A stretch of DNA of 16,036 bases from Chlamydomonas sphaeroides (Eukaryota; Chlorophyta; Chlorophyceae; Chlamydomonadales; Chlamydomonadaceae), in contig BDDC01002121.1 in assembly GCA_001662425.1 (NCBI GenBank), forward strand, positions 1 to 16,036, in the 5' to 3' direction. Positions 8,101 through 16,036 of this stretch are shown here, one piece after another (position 1 is the first letter of the stretch; every line of letters starts with the position of its first letter). Below the pieces are notes generated by a model that was not told where the DNA came from, ran no database searches, and was given only the letters and a program-made list of their open reading frames with translations. The position numbers and the translations under genes are program-made.

Positions 8101-10770
8101 TGGTCATCCTGCCGCGCGCCACCATCCTGGACATGCCGCCGCCGGAGGACCAGCAGCCGCCGCCGCCGCCCCCGCCGCCGCCGCCGCCGCCGCCGGAGGT
8201 GAGCGAGAGAGCCGTGCGGGGAAAGGGGAGGGATGCGCCGCTGGAGGAGGTCCAGAGGGACGTGTGTACCCGCGCCCCACCGCTCGCCCCGCCTGACCTG
8301 ACCTGACCTGACCTGACCTCGCGACCGCGCGACCTGGCCTCCGCAGAACAACATGGAGGAGGAGGACCAGGAGGAGAAGGAGGATGAGAAGGAGGAGGAG
8401 GACAAGGAGGACAAGGACCAGGACCAGCCCGAGGTGGGTGGGCCGAGGGGCAGGGTGGGGGGAGGAAAGGCGGAGGGGAGGCGAGGGGCACGGTTGGGCG
8501 AGGAAAGGCGGAGGGGAGGCGAGGGGCAGGGGCAGGGGCCCATGTGCGTGCCTTGTGTGTCCGCGCCTTCTCCCTCCTCGCGCTCAGTACTCTCTGCCCC
8601 CGCCCGCTCCTGCGCCTGCGCCTGCTCCTGCTGCCGCAGATTCCCCAGGAGTTCATGTTCGAGTCGGAGGGCGTCATCATGGACCCATCCATCCTCATGT
8701 TCGCGCAGCAGCAGCAGCGCGCGCAGGGCCGCAGCGGCCGCGCCAAGACGCTCATCTTCAGCGACGACCGTGGCCGGTGAGGCGCTTCGAAAGTGCAGGG
8801 AGAGGTCGGGCGGTGGGCCGTGGGCTCGGGGACAGCGTGGCTGGGGAGGCGCAGCGCTGGCTGGGACGGCTGGGGTTGTTGCGGTGTGGCCATGCGCATG
8901 GTCTCCAACGCCTTGCTCACCCCTTCCCTCCCTCTCTGCCTCGCTCTTCCTGCCAGCTACATCAAGCCCATGCTGCCCAAGGGCGACAAGGTCAAGCGCC
9001 TGGCGGTGGACGCCACGCTGCGCGCCGCCGCGCCGTACCAGAAGGTGCGCCCGGGCCCACGTCCGGCGCGCCGGTCCGGAGCTGGTGCATGGGGCCCCCT
9101 GCTCGGCCCCCTGGCCGTACCCGCTGCGCCGCCCACCTCTGCTTCCGCTTCCCGCTGCGCTGCTGACTCCTCCTGCTTCGTAACGATCCTTTTGCAGATC
9201 CGGCGGCAGCAGGCCATTAGCGAGGGCAAGACGCAGCGCAAGGTGTATGTGGACAAGCCCGACATGCGCTCCAAGAAGCTGGCGCGCAAGGTGGGGACAG
9301 AAGGGCGGGGGAGGGGTAGGCGAGGGGGTGGGTTAAGACCAGGCCACATCAGGGGAGAGGCGGCAGACAGGATGGCGGGACTGCGGGCTACAAGAGCGAG
9401 GGCGTCGCGGACGGTGGCGCAGCGCAGGGCCAGCTTGCTGACGCGCCCTCCTCCCCCGCTCTCCCCTCTTGAACCCAGGCCGGCGCGCTGGTGATCTTCG
9501 TGGTGGACGCCAGCGGCTCCATGGCGCTCAACCGCATGAGCGCAGCCAAGGGCGCCTGCATGCGGCTGCTGGCGGAGAGCTACACAAGCCGAGACCAGGT
9601 GCGCGGGGGGGCAGGATGAGGGTGATTGCGATTTGGGACTCGGGGCGCATTGACAGCGGCCCGCTGCTGCTGCCGCCGCTGCCGCCGCGCGTGGGGTTGC
9701 TTTCGTTCCCGGCATCTTGACGCGCCCCATGCCCCTGTCCCGCCTCCCCCTGCCTCCTCCGGCCCCACGCCAGGTGTGCCTGGTGCCCTTCTACGGCGAC
9801 AAGGCCGAGGTGCTGCTGCCGCCGTCCAAGTCGATTGCCATGGCGCGCCGCCGCCTGGACTCGCTGCCCTGCGGCGGCGGCTCCCCGCTGGCGCACGGCA
9901 TGAGCACGGCCGTGCGCGTGGGCATCCAGGCGAGTGCCGCTGCGGGGACGACAGAAGAGCGGGCGGGCGGGGGTGGGGGATGAGCCGGGGACCTGCGCAC
10001 GAGAAGTGATGGCTGCTTCGCCTGCCTGTTTCGCTTGGCGCTGACGTCCTTGCGCCGCCTCCCGCCCCGCGGCCCCCTCCTTTCCCTGTCCCTCCCCCAA
10101 CAGGCCCAGGCGGGCGGCGAGGTGGGCCGTGTGATGATGGTGCTCATCACGGACGGCCGCGCCAACGTGAGCCTGGCCAAGAGTAATGAGGACCCCGAGG
10201 CCATCAAGGAGGGCGCGCCCAGGCCGAGCGCCGACCAGCTCAAGGTGAGGGTCCGGCGGCAGGGGGGATCCGGCAGAGGGGGTGCGAGCGGTGGTGCGCT
10301 GCGACGGGTATGCCCGGCAGGCGAGCTGCGGGAAGGGGGCAAGGAGGGGCTCACAAACCCACACGCCCACGTCCTCCTCCCCGCCCCTGCCTCGTGCCCC
10401 ATCCGCCCCAGGACGAGGTGCGCGACATGGCCAAGAAGTGCGGCGCCTCGGGCATCAACCTGCTGGTCATCGACACGGAGAACAAGTTCGTCAGCACGGG
10501 CTTCGCGGAGGAGATCGCCAAGGCCGCCGGGGTGGGTGGCAGGCGCGGGTCGGGGCTGGGCCGGGCGGGCAGCACGGGGGCAGGAGCTTGTGGAGAGGTT
10601 TTTCGTCCGTGTTGCAGCTCCTCCCTCGCCACCGTCCCTCACGCCGCCCGCTCCCTCCTCTTTCCCCTCCCCCACCGCAGGGCAAGTACTACTACCTGCC
10701 CAACGCCTCCGACGCCGCCATCGCCGCCGCCGCCAGCAGCGCCATGGCCCAGGCGAAGGCCGGCAACTAG
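5001..10770 (+). CDS. CHLD: Magnesium chelatase subunit D, plastid, complete
   Basis: Exons: 5001-5190, 5499-5779, 5970-6101, 6433-6599, 6822-6984, 7143-7190, 7494-7544, 7690-7761, 8028-8198, 8347-8433, 8640-8776, 8957-9044, 9198-9290, 9479-9598, 9774-9929, 10104-10244, 10412-10531, 10681-10770. They join to 769 codons. With CHLI and CHLH the protein inserts Mg2+ into protoporphyrin IX, the first committed step of chlorophyll synthesis; D is the AAA+ platform without normal ATPase activity that couples the I ring to H. Order: transit peptide (1 to about 55), AAA+ domain with altered Walker A GRRGTAKS (118-125), Walker B ILYVDE (219-224), sensor-1 LIATYNP (262-268) and R280 in HLLDRI; Pro13 run (412-424) plus acidic stretch (426-454); integrin-I/VWA domain with DASGS (570-574), GGGSPL (634-639) and TDG (668-670). 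The start at 5001 is the ATG whose frame joins exon 2 in phase; the ATG at 5011 does not. The length is normal for plants and algae. Fourteen of 17 introns are phase 0; intron 15 is GC-AG. Confidence 0.96.
5191..5498 (+). other. CHLD intron 1 (308 nt)
   Basis: Donor GTGAGC, acceptor CCCCGCAG, phase 1. The intron ends two bases before an in-frame ATG in good context (GCCATGG), the first codons of the conserved protein. Nothing else was recognised in it. Confidence 0.9.
6102..6432 (+). other. CHLD intron 3 (331 nt)
   Basis: Donor GTGCGG after MK, acceptor CCACCGCAG before EGRTVFQ, phase 0. No internal feature was recognised. Confidence 0.9.
6657..6674 (+). repeat. (CAG)6 in CHLD intron 4
   Basis: Six perfect CAG units about 150 bases upstream of the intron 4 acceptor at 6820-6821. 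Each unit ends in AG but lacks a pyrimidine tract, so none is a good splice acceptor. Confidence 0.9.
7191..7493 (+). other. CHLD intron 6 (303 nt)
   Basis: Donor GTAGGC, unusual here because most other donors in the gene are GTG-type; acceptor CTCCTTCAG. It is somewhat AT-richer than its neighbours. No internal feature was recognised. Confidence 0.9.
8157..8433 (+). other. CHLD proline/acidic hinge (end of exon 9 plus exon 10)
   Basis: 13 Pro codons (8157-8195, all CCG except one CCC) close exon 9. After a 148-nt intron, exon 10 (8347-8433) encodes 29 residues that are almost all Glu, Asp, Lys or Gln. In the D-subunit family a Pro-rich then acidic linker joins the AAA+ and integrin-I domains. 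Here each half has its own exon, and the Pro part is a trinucleotide-repeat tract that could vary in length between strains. Confidence 0.9.
8292..8319 (+). repeat. Tandem CCTGA x5 in CHLD intron 9
   Basis: Five perfect CCTGA units plus CCT. The array contains CTGAC five times, a fit to the degenerate branch-point consensus yTnAy, and ends 27 bases before exon 10. Position and motif suggest redundant branch points, which is inference. Confidence 0.85.
8462..8528 (+). repeat. 29-bp perfect direct repeat in CHLD intron 10
   Basis: The 29-bp purine-rich block at 8462-8490 recurs exactly at 8500-8528, a 38-bp period. Both copies are intronic and probably arose by a recent local duplication. Confidence 0.9.
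9479..10531 (+). other. CHLD integrin-I (VWA) domain, exons 14-17
   Basis: The domain opens with AGALVIFVVDASGSM, the metal-ion-dependent adhesion site, followed by LPCGGGSPLAHG and VLITDGRANV. These are the expected metal-binding loops, with Ser in the third position. Exon 15 to 16 must join as VGIQ-AQAGGEVGRV, the spacing seen in cyanobacterial ChlD, and this is what fixes the GC-AG intron between them. Confidence 0.9.
9930..10103 (+). other. GC-AG intron (CHLD intron 15)
   Basis: The exon ends CAG and the intron begins GCGAGT instead of GTGAGT; the acceptor is CCCCAACAG. No nearby GT keeps frame and spacing. The other donor positions match the consensus well, as is usual for the GC-AG subclass handled by the major spliceosome. 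Confidence 0.85.
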
Positions 10771-10928
10771 AGCGGCAGCGCAGCGGGGCAGCAGTGGGGA
10801 AGCGGGACGGGTGTAGGGTGGGGGCAGGCTGGCAGGTATAGCTCGTTGGGAGAAAGGCCCAACGGGGCGACACCACGGAGCGCGCGCCGTCGTGACAGGG
10901 CGCGTGGGGTCGCTTTCGGTTGCGGGCA

Positions 10929-10933
10929 TGTAA
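10929..10933 (+). terminator. Candidate TGTAA polyadenylation signal (proximal)
   Basis: TGTAA, the usual signal in volvocalean algae, 158 bases after the CHLD stop. It would give a short 3' UTR. The surrounding sequence is G-rich rather than U-rich, so I rank it below the distal site. Confidence 0.35.
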
Positions 10934-11389
10934 CGGGTGGGGCGGCGAGTGACGCGGGGGTTGACGTCGGGCACACGGGGGAGCGGCCGCGGGGCAGCGG
11001 GGGGGCGCATGCGACGTACTGAGTGACGGGCGGGACCGCGGAGGACAGCCGCGGGGTGGGGCGGGCTGCAGGAGCCCGCTGAGAGGAGTGGGCGAGGCGC
11101 GTGTGGCGCGGAGGGGAGTGTGACCCAGGAGGCATTCGCGCGTGGGCGGCGCGGACTGCCCCGGACGCGGGAAGACTTCGCAGCGGGCTGCAGGGGCCGG
11201 CGCGTCTGTGCGGCGCTGCGGCCGTGCACTGGGACGGCGGTTGGTGCCGGGGGCGCCCTGCACGAGGGCCTAACGCGTGGCGGAAGGGCGTGGTGGGGCT
11301 CGGGCTCCCCCATGACGGCCCGGCAGGCGGCGCACAGTTTTGCTGGCGGCGTGCGGCTGCGCTGCCTGGTGTGCTTTGTTTGTTGTGTG

Positions 11390-11394
11390 TGTAA
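11390..11394 (+). terminator. Candidate TGTAA polyadenylation signal (distal)
   Basis: TGTAA preceded by the T/G-rich stretch TGCTTTGTTTGTTGTGTG and followed by an A-rich segment (AAGAAAGAAAG). It lies 619 bases after the CHLD stop, a usual 3' UTR length for green algae. Best candidate for the CHLD mRNA end. Confidence 0.55.
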
Positions 11395-12009
11395 GGCAAG
11401 AAAGAAAGCTAGACCCGCTCTGGATTCGGCCACATGCGGCATTGCCAGATTCCAACAACAGCGACAGCCGCAGCCGCAGCGCCTGGCGGTGAGCTCAATC
11501 GCAGCGCTTTGCAGCAGCCAGGAGGCCTCCTGGTAGCCCAGCGGGCCCGTTCCTCTGCTACGACCCTCATGCGGCGACCGCACCACCCCTTGCCTGCGAG
11601 AGGACCCGTGGGCCCACCTGCTTGCACATCCTGCCGCCCGACCTCGATCTCGCGCCCTGGGCCACATGCCTAGCCTTGGCAGCCTGCCGCCGTCATGTTG
11701 TGTCGCCACTCGGCAGGTCACAGGCTCTTAGCTTCATCTAATTCGAAACTTGCCGCGGCCCTCTGGCCCACACCAGCGCCCCCTCGGCGGATCAGTCCCG
11801 GCTGCTGCAACAGGGCGCGCTGCCCTTCGATCGCAGAAGGGGCATCAACGTATGCGTGCATCCAGTGCGTGCGAGCTCATATGCTGACCTCCAGTGGTTG
11901 AGATATGAAAGCCTCGGCCCCGGGTGCATTGCCCCAACCTCGGTACGCCCTCGTGGGCACCCCGCTCTCAGTCCACCCTGCCGTGCTGGTATCACTCCCA
12001 CCTAACTCA

Positions 12010-15000
12010 TCACGGCTCCTGCTGCTGTCCCAGCGGTGGACTTGCAGGTTGCTCTCCCTCGGGCGGTGGGCGCGCCTTGGGCTGCTTCGGCGGTGGCAGC
12101 ATCGGAGCGCCCGGCGGCGGGCCGGCTGCCGGCGGTCCCGGCCGGTCCCGGCGCCGCAATGGCGGTTCAGAGCCGGGCAGCGGCGCTTCTACACCTTGAC
12201 CCAACGGCGGCGGCGGCGGCGGAGCTAGGCGGCCCGGCCGGGCAGGCCGCCGGCCGTCACGTCCTGGCGTCAGCGGCGTCAGCGGCGGCGGCGGTCGCGC
12301 CTTCCGGCCTGGCGGCGCTGGCGGCGGCCGCGGCGCCGGCGGCCGCGGCCGCGGCGCACTCGCCTGCTGCCGCAGCCAGGCCGGGTTGAGCTGCGTCGCC
12401 AGGCTGCCGCTGACGTGGCCCGTCACCGCCAGCGCCCAGCGCTGCGGCAGCTCCCAGCCCTCCGCAGAGGTCAGCGCCCGCGACCGCACGGCGGCGGCGA
12501 CCACGGTGAGGGTCAGCGCGGCGCCGGCGGGCGGCGCCGCCAGCCGCACCTGCTCCACGCTGTTGACCCGGTCGGGGGAGGGCGAGGCTGCAGGCAGGGG
12601 GCGCGAGGGCGCAGCGGGAAGCGGGAGCAGGGGCGGATGGCGGCCGCCAGCCGGGGCAGGGCCAGGGTGGTGGGTGGCGAGGGCCGAGGGCGCGCGCGAG
12701 TGGCGACCCCAGCTGGGCGCCTTGGTGCCACATTGCTGCCCCCACCCCTACCCAACATACACCCCAGATCCCCGCAACCCCCAGCAGCACACCCAAGAGC
12801 CGCACCCGCGCCCGGGGGGGCGTTGCCCAGGTAGCTGACCGTCGGGCCGCCGCCCGCCGGCGTCAACCGTACGACAAGATCCAGGTCGTTGACCAGCTTG
12901 ACCAGCACCGCCGAGTCGGACGGGAAGTCGTACCACACAAGCGTGACCACCACGGGGCTGCCGCGGGAGGGCATGGGAACAAGCAGGCGGGCCGCTGGAC
13001 GTTGGCCAACTTGTGGTGACCCGTTTCCATAGATTCCTGTAGCAATGACTTGCAGCCGTTTAACGAACAAGCCCCGCCACCCCGCACCCCGCGCCTCTGC
13101 TGCCTCACCCTGTCCCTGTGGCTGTGAGTCCGCCCATGTCCTCCCGCTGGCCGCTGGCGCTGAAGCTGCCGCGGTCCGCCAGCTGCACCGCAAAGCCGGG
13201 GGCCGACAGCCCACGCAGGGGCAGCGATCCGGCCAGGCTGACGCGGCCCCAGCCCTGGAAGCCGTCGGGGCCGGGACCCAAGGTGGCGCCGCTGGCCATC
13301 GCCTCACCGCCCTGGGGGGCGGCCGGCAGCGGCAGGTGACGGGCGAGTGCGTGGATTAGTTGCCCTGGGCCCTGGGCCCTGAGCCCTGGGCCCTGCCCCG
13401 CACAGCGCGCAACAGCCGCACAGCCCCCGGCCTGCCCACTGTGCTGTGCCCGGGTCCCCGGGTACGCACGGCACCCTCCGGCCCCTCGCAGTCCGTTCGC
13501 TCTGCAGGGGCCACACTACCCGGGCACACCGGAACCGCACCGCACCTGGCACGACGTGGCGCCGCCTATGAGCAGCGCCTGCGGCAGTGGCCAAGGGGCG
13601 GTATCGGGTGCTGTGTGGTGTGGGATGTGGGGAGCGCGGTGCGACAGGACGGCATGCAGCCGGGCGCAGGAGGCGCGGCGAGAGGACGCGTGCGGGGGTG
13701 TCGGGGCCCGGGGGCCGCGGGGATGGGGCCACACGTACCAGGGCGCCTCCACCCTGCCTGCCCACCTTGAGCAGCATGCCCGAGGGAGTGAAGGGCGCCG
13801 AGGAGGGCTGCCCGGGCGCCCCGGTCGGGTAGAAGCCGCGCCGCAGGTACTGCCGGGCCAGGGCCGCGGCGCCCGCCACCTGCAGCCGGTGTGGGGACAG
13901 AGGCGGGCAGCGGGGCGGGGGGTCTGGGAAAGCGGCACGTGCTCTCCGTGCCGCGCTGATCGGCAGGGGCCTGGCAGGTGGCGGGACAAGGGGAGGCGTG
14001 TCCTCGCCCGGGCCCCAAGACCCCATGCCCCCTGCGGCTGGCAGCCCCCTCCCGGCCCGCCCCCCGCCCCCAGCGACCCACCACGGGGCAGCTCATGGAG
14101 GTGCCCGACCGCGCCCCCACCCGGTCGCTGCACTGCCCGCCGCCGCCCCCGCCGTCGACCTCGCCGTCACCGGCCGCCGCGGTGGCTGGCAGCGCCGACA
14201 CGACCTGGGTGGGGTGGGGCCCAGACGATGATTACGCGGCGGCGAAGGCCCGCCTGCCCCGCAGGCGCCCCGGCCTGCCACCGCCTACGCCAGGCGAAGC
14301 AGGCGGTCTCCCTCCGCTGCCCCCGCCAGCTCCCCACGGGAGTGCCTTGACCTCGCTGCAAGCTCCCACTCGAGCCCCACCCCTCGTGCTCCCCCAACCA
14401 ACAGCCAATGCCCCCGGCTCGTAGCCGGCTCTCGTGGCTACCTTGGAACCGGCGGCCTTCCAGCGCCCCCCCTGTCCCCACCAGGCCCCCCTCCCCCCTC
14501 CCCTCCTCCCCACCAGATAGCCGGGCGCCACCTGCGGGGGGGGGGTTGAGGCGGGGTGCGGGAAGGGGTTGAGGCGGGGGTTTGAGGCGGGTCCAGGTCC
14601 GGTACGAGGCGGACGGCACGCGATGCACACCCGGCTGCCACCCCGTTGGGGGCCGTGAGCTGCGGCTTGCGTGACGCCGCAGCCCCGCCGCGAGGCCGCA
14701 GCCACACCGCGAGGCCCTCCTCGCCCGGCCAGCCTCACCAGGTCGGGCTTGATGCGGCCGTCGGCTGTGGGGCCGTACGACGACCAGGGCGGTATGGAGG
14801 TGCCGGGCAGCGAGTCCACCTGGCAGGAAGGGGGCGGGCGGGTAGGCGGGTGGGATTTGGGGGCTGGCACGGCCCGGGCGAGCAGCTGCGAGACACGTCG
14901 TTTGCAGAGCACGCGGGGGATGGACTCGGGTCAGCCCAGGCCCCCAGCCTCCCGCCGTACCGCTGTCACGGCCAAGGCCAGGCGGCGCCACACGCTGGCG

Positions 15001-15427
15001 TTGCTGACCAGCCACTCCCCCACCGCCTGGGGCACCAGGGAGGCAGGCAGGGGTGGCATCGTGGGGATCGCACACACTCTGCAGGGGTGGCATCGTGGGG
15101 ATCGCACACACTCTGCAGGGGTGGCATCGTGGGGATCGCACACACGGCCACACTCTCGCCAGGCCACGGCGGCGCTCCGCCTGCCGCCGCCCACAGGGGA
15201 CCTCTGTTGCGACCACGCCTGCTCACCCCGCCTCGCCCTCACCCCACCGCCCCCCACGCACCGGCGGGATGTGCGACACGGGTATGGCCACCCGCTCGCC
15301 CCCCTCGGCCTGCTGCAGCAGCGGCGGCCGCGTCAGCCCCGACCCGGGCCACACCGCCAGCAGCGCCGCGCCGCCCGCCACCTGCGCCGCCAGCGCCGCC
15401 TCCTGCAACCCGCAGCCGCCGCCTGCC

Positions 15428-15477
<50 letters not shown>

Positions 15478-15840
15478 CGACCCCTGGGTGCCCGGCAGCA
15501 GCAGCACCACCACGGCGCCGGCGAGGCCCGAGGCGGGCGCCGCGGTCAGGCGGCAGTCGCCCGAGGGGCCCTGCGTGGCGGCTGTCAGCAGCAGCGGCCG
15601 CTGGGGGGCAGGGAGCATCAGGGGACACAGGGGGCGGGCCAGGTCGCGTGTGGGCGGCAGGCAGGCAGGCGGGCACAGCCCACGATGCCAGCCCAGGGCC
15701 CGCTGCCCCGTGCGTCCTGAGCCCTGCCGACCCCTCCCCCCGTCCCGTCCCGGCCCGCCGCCCCCTGCGGCGCTCGCCTGGCTGCCAGCCGCCACCGCGT
15801 CCAGCAGCCGGGGGGCCTGCGCCGACTCCTCGGGCCACAC
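12010..15840 (-). CDS. KP-43-like subtilisin-family serine protease, 5' part beyond window
   Basis: Exons in transcript order: 15840-15778, 15600-15262, 15026-14961, 14819-14739, 14531-14514, 14204-14082, 13879-13766, 13578-13546, 13311-13109, 12957-12806, 12587-12010; 590 codons in phase. The first exon is the least certain. Order in the fragment: PA-like segment (about 22-156; VVVLLLPG, EAALAAQVAGGAALLAVWP, IPVSHIPP) interrupted by 17 Gly; WSSYGPTADGRIKPDLVAPGYL (about 168-189, across a micro-exon); catalytic Ser block SGTSMSCPVVAGAAAL with S225 at 14099-14097; RQYLRRGFYPTG; GFQGWGRVSL; a beta-sandwich with VVVTLVWYDFP and KLVNDLDLVVRL; DRVNSVEQVRL; then a Pro/Arg-rich tail of about 115 residues. 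These match S8 proteases of the KP-43 type. Asp and His blocks and any signal peptide are off the right edge, so activity and location are inferred. The stop at 12010 assumes no further splicing in the tail. It faces CHLD tail to tail. Confidence 0.88.
13363..13395. repeat. CCCTGGG heptamer repeat in a protease intron
   Basis: Four 7-bp units (one reading CCCTGAG) plus a partial unit, inside intron 13312-13545 and 50-83 bases upstream of its acceptor in the transcript direction. Simple repeat, no function visible. Confidence 0.85.
14514..14531 (-). other. 18-nt micro-exon (VAPGYL) of the protease
   Basis: CCGCAG acceptor, six codons, then a GTGGGG donor. It completes the subtilase signature KPDLVAPGYLVVSALPAT: the upstream exon ends KPDL, the downstream exon begins VVSALPAT. 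Both flanking introns are phase 0, so skipping it would delete exactly six residues without a frameshift. Confidence 0.88.
15048..15145. repeat. 34-bp minisatellite, about 2.9 copies, in a protease intron
   Basis: Units start at 15048, 15082 and 15116; the third stops after 30 bases. The copies are identical where they overlap. The array lies within intron 15027-15261. On the transcript strand the units carry CCACCCCTGCAG, which resembles a splice acceptor, upstream of the real acceptor at 15028-15027. Confidence 0.93.
15430..15477 (-). repeat. (GGC)16 coding repeat, polyglycine in the protease PA-like domain
   Basis: Sixteen GGC codons followed by one GGG give 17 consecutive glycines between LLLPGTQGS and AGGGCGLQEAAL. 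The tract interrupts the PA-like domain, probably in a surface loop. Pure triplet runs of this kind tend to vary in length. Confidence 0.92.
15601..15777 (-). other. Probable GC-AG intron of the protease
   Basis: After GSQ the exon ends CAG and is followed by GCGAGC; the acceptor is TGCCCCCCAG before RPLLLTAAT, both phase 0. No good GT donor is nearby. The 177-nt segment is open in frame, so retention is possible, but its translation is low-complexity Gly/Arg/Pro and its 3' end is a typical pyrimidine tract. Confidence 0.6.
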
Positions 15841-16036
15841 CTGCCGGGGTAGGGAGCGGCAGGGGGCGGGAGGGACCGGAATGGCCTCAAGGGGCGAGCG
15901 GGCACTTGGGGCACTGTACTGTGCAGGAGGCTCGCGTGCCCACACCGGCTCACGTGCCGGCAGCGCGGCGGGTGGCGGCGGGGCCAATGCACCGCCCGCA
16001 GCGCCGCTCTGCCAAACCGGACTACAGCCCCCCCCC
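15841..16036 (-). other. Upstream intron and unresolved sequence at the right edge
   Basis: The acceptor CCCGGCAG at 15842-15841 precedes the first recognised protease exon. A possible donor GTGAGC lies at 15953-15948, which would make 15841-15953 an intron and place part of another exon to its right, but its frame and product could not be confirmed. Confidence 0.4.

Larger units (their letters stand above)
10771..12009. other. Convergent 3' region between CHLD and the protease
   Basis: These 1239 bases lie between the two facing stop codons. The CHLD half should hold its 3' UTR. I saw no TGTAA in the protease direction before about 11400, so its 3' end is unplaced. No gene, tRNA or repeat family was recognised; GC falls toward 11700-11960. 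Confidence 0.6.

Noticed and set aside
9791..11263. 490-codon minus-strand frame across the CHLD 3' half
   Set aside because: It is antisense to conserved CHLD exons 15-18 with low-complexity Pro/Ser/Arg translation, so a shadow frame.
11120..11536. 138-codon plus-strand frame downstream of CHLD
   Set aside because: No family resemblance; it lies across the probable CHLD 3' UTR and overlaps the distal TGTAA signal.
12958..13108. Open protease frame reading GIYGNGSPQVGQRPAARLLV as part of an exon
   Set aside because: Every acceptor in this stretch gives the wrong phase for the 13109 donor. The acceptor GCGGCAG at 12958 is in phase and yields TATGTGPVVVTLVWYDF, which matches the family.
15048..15145. 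The 34-bp array as a CRISPR
   Set aside because: Units are directly adjacent with no unique spacers, lie in a eukaryotic intron, and have no cas genes nearby. It is a minisatellite.

Overview
This window reads as nuclear DNA of a green alga (Chlorophyta, probably Chlorophyceae). The evidence is very high GC content outside the intergenic spacers, almost exclusive G/C at third codon positions, genes cut by many 150-350 nt introns with GTG(A/C/G)G donors and pyrimidine-rich GCAG acceptors, TGTAA candidate polyadenylation signals, and a plant-type chlorophyll-biosynthesis gene with a transit peptide. I cannot name the species. Nothing looks bacterial, viral or like an intact transposon.

Layout: (1) 27-3373, minus strand: first six exons of a mitochondrial pyruvate dehydrogenase kinase, running off the left edge before the ATP-binding G boxes. 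(2) 3374-5000: a divergent intergenic region of lower GC with no recognisable gene, presumably holding both promoters; it carries a 24-bp perfect palindrome and a short hairpin. (3) 5001-10770, plus strand: a complete 18-exon gene for the magnesium chelatase D subunit (CHLD, 768 aa by my splice model). (4) 10771-12009: convergent 3' region with two TGTAA candidates for CHLD. (5) 12010-15840, minus strand: the C-terminal 589 aa of a KP-43-like subtilisin-family serine protease, in 11 visible exons. It has a PA-type domain, the catalytic-serine GTSMSCP block, a C-terminal beta-sandwich and a long proline-rich tail; the Asp and His blocks must lie beyond the right edge.

All exon joins were made by eye from splice motifs, reading-frame phase and family conservation. 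CHLD sums to 2307 nt (769 codons) and the visible protease exons to 1770 nt (590 codons), both exact multiples of three. Two introns, one in CHLD and one in the protease, use GC rather than GT donors.

The three genes do not form an operon or an evident pathway. CHLD acts in the plastid in the first committed step of chlorophyll synthesis, PDK acts in the mitochondrial matrix, and the protease is probably secretory. I found no new biological system. The points most worth a second look are splicing oddities (GC-AG introns, an 18-nt micro-exon, a tandem branch-point-like array, a minisatellite of acceptor-like units, a G-quadruplex-prone 5' splice site) and trinucleotide runs inside coding exons.
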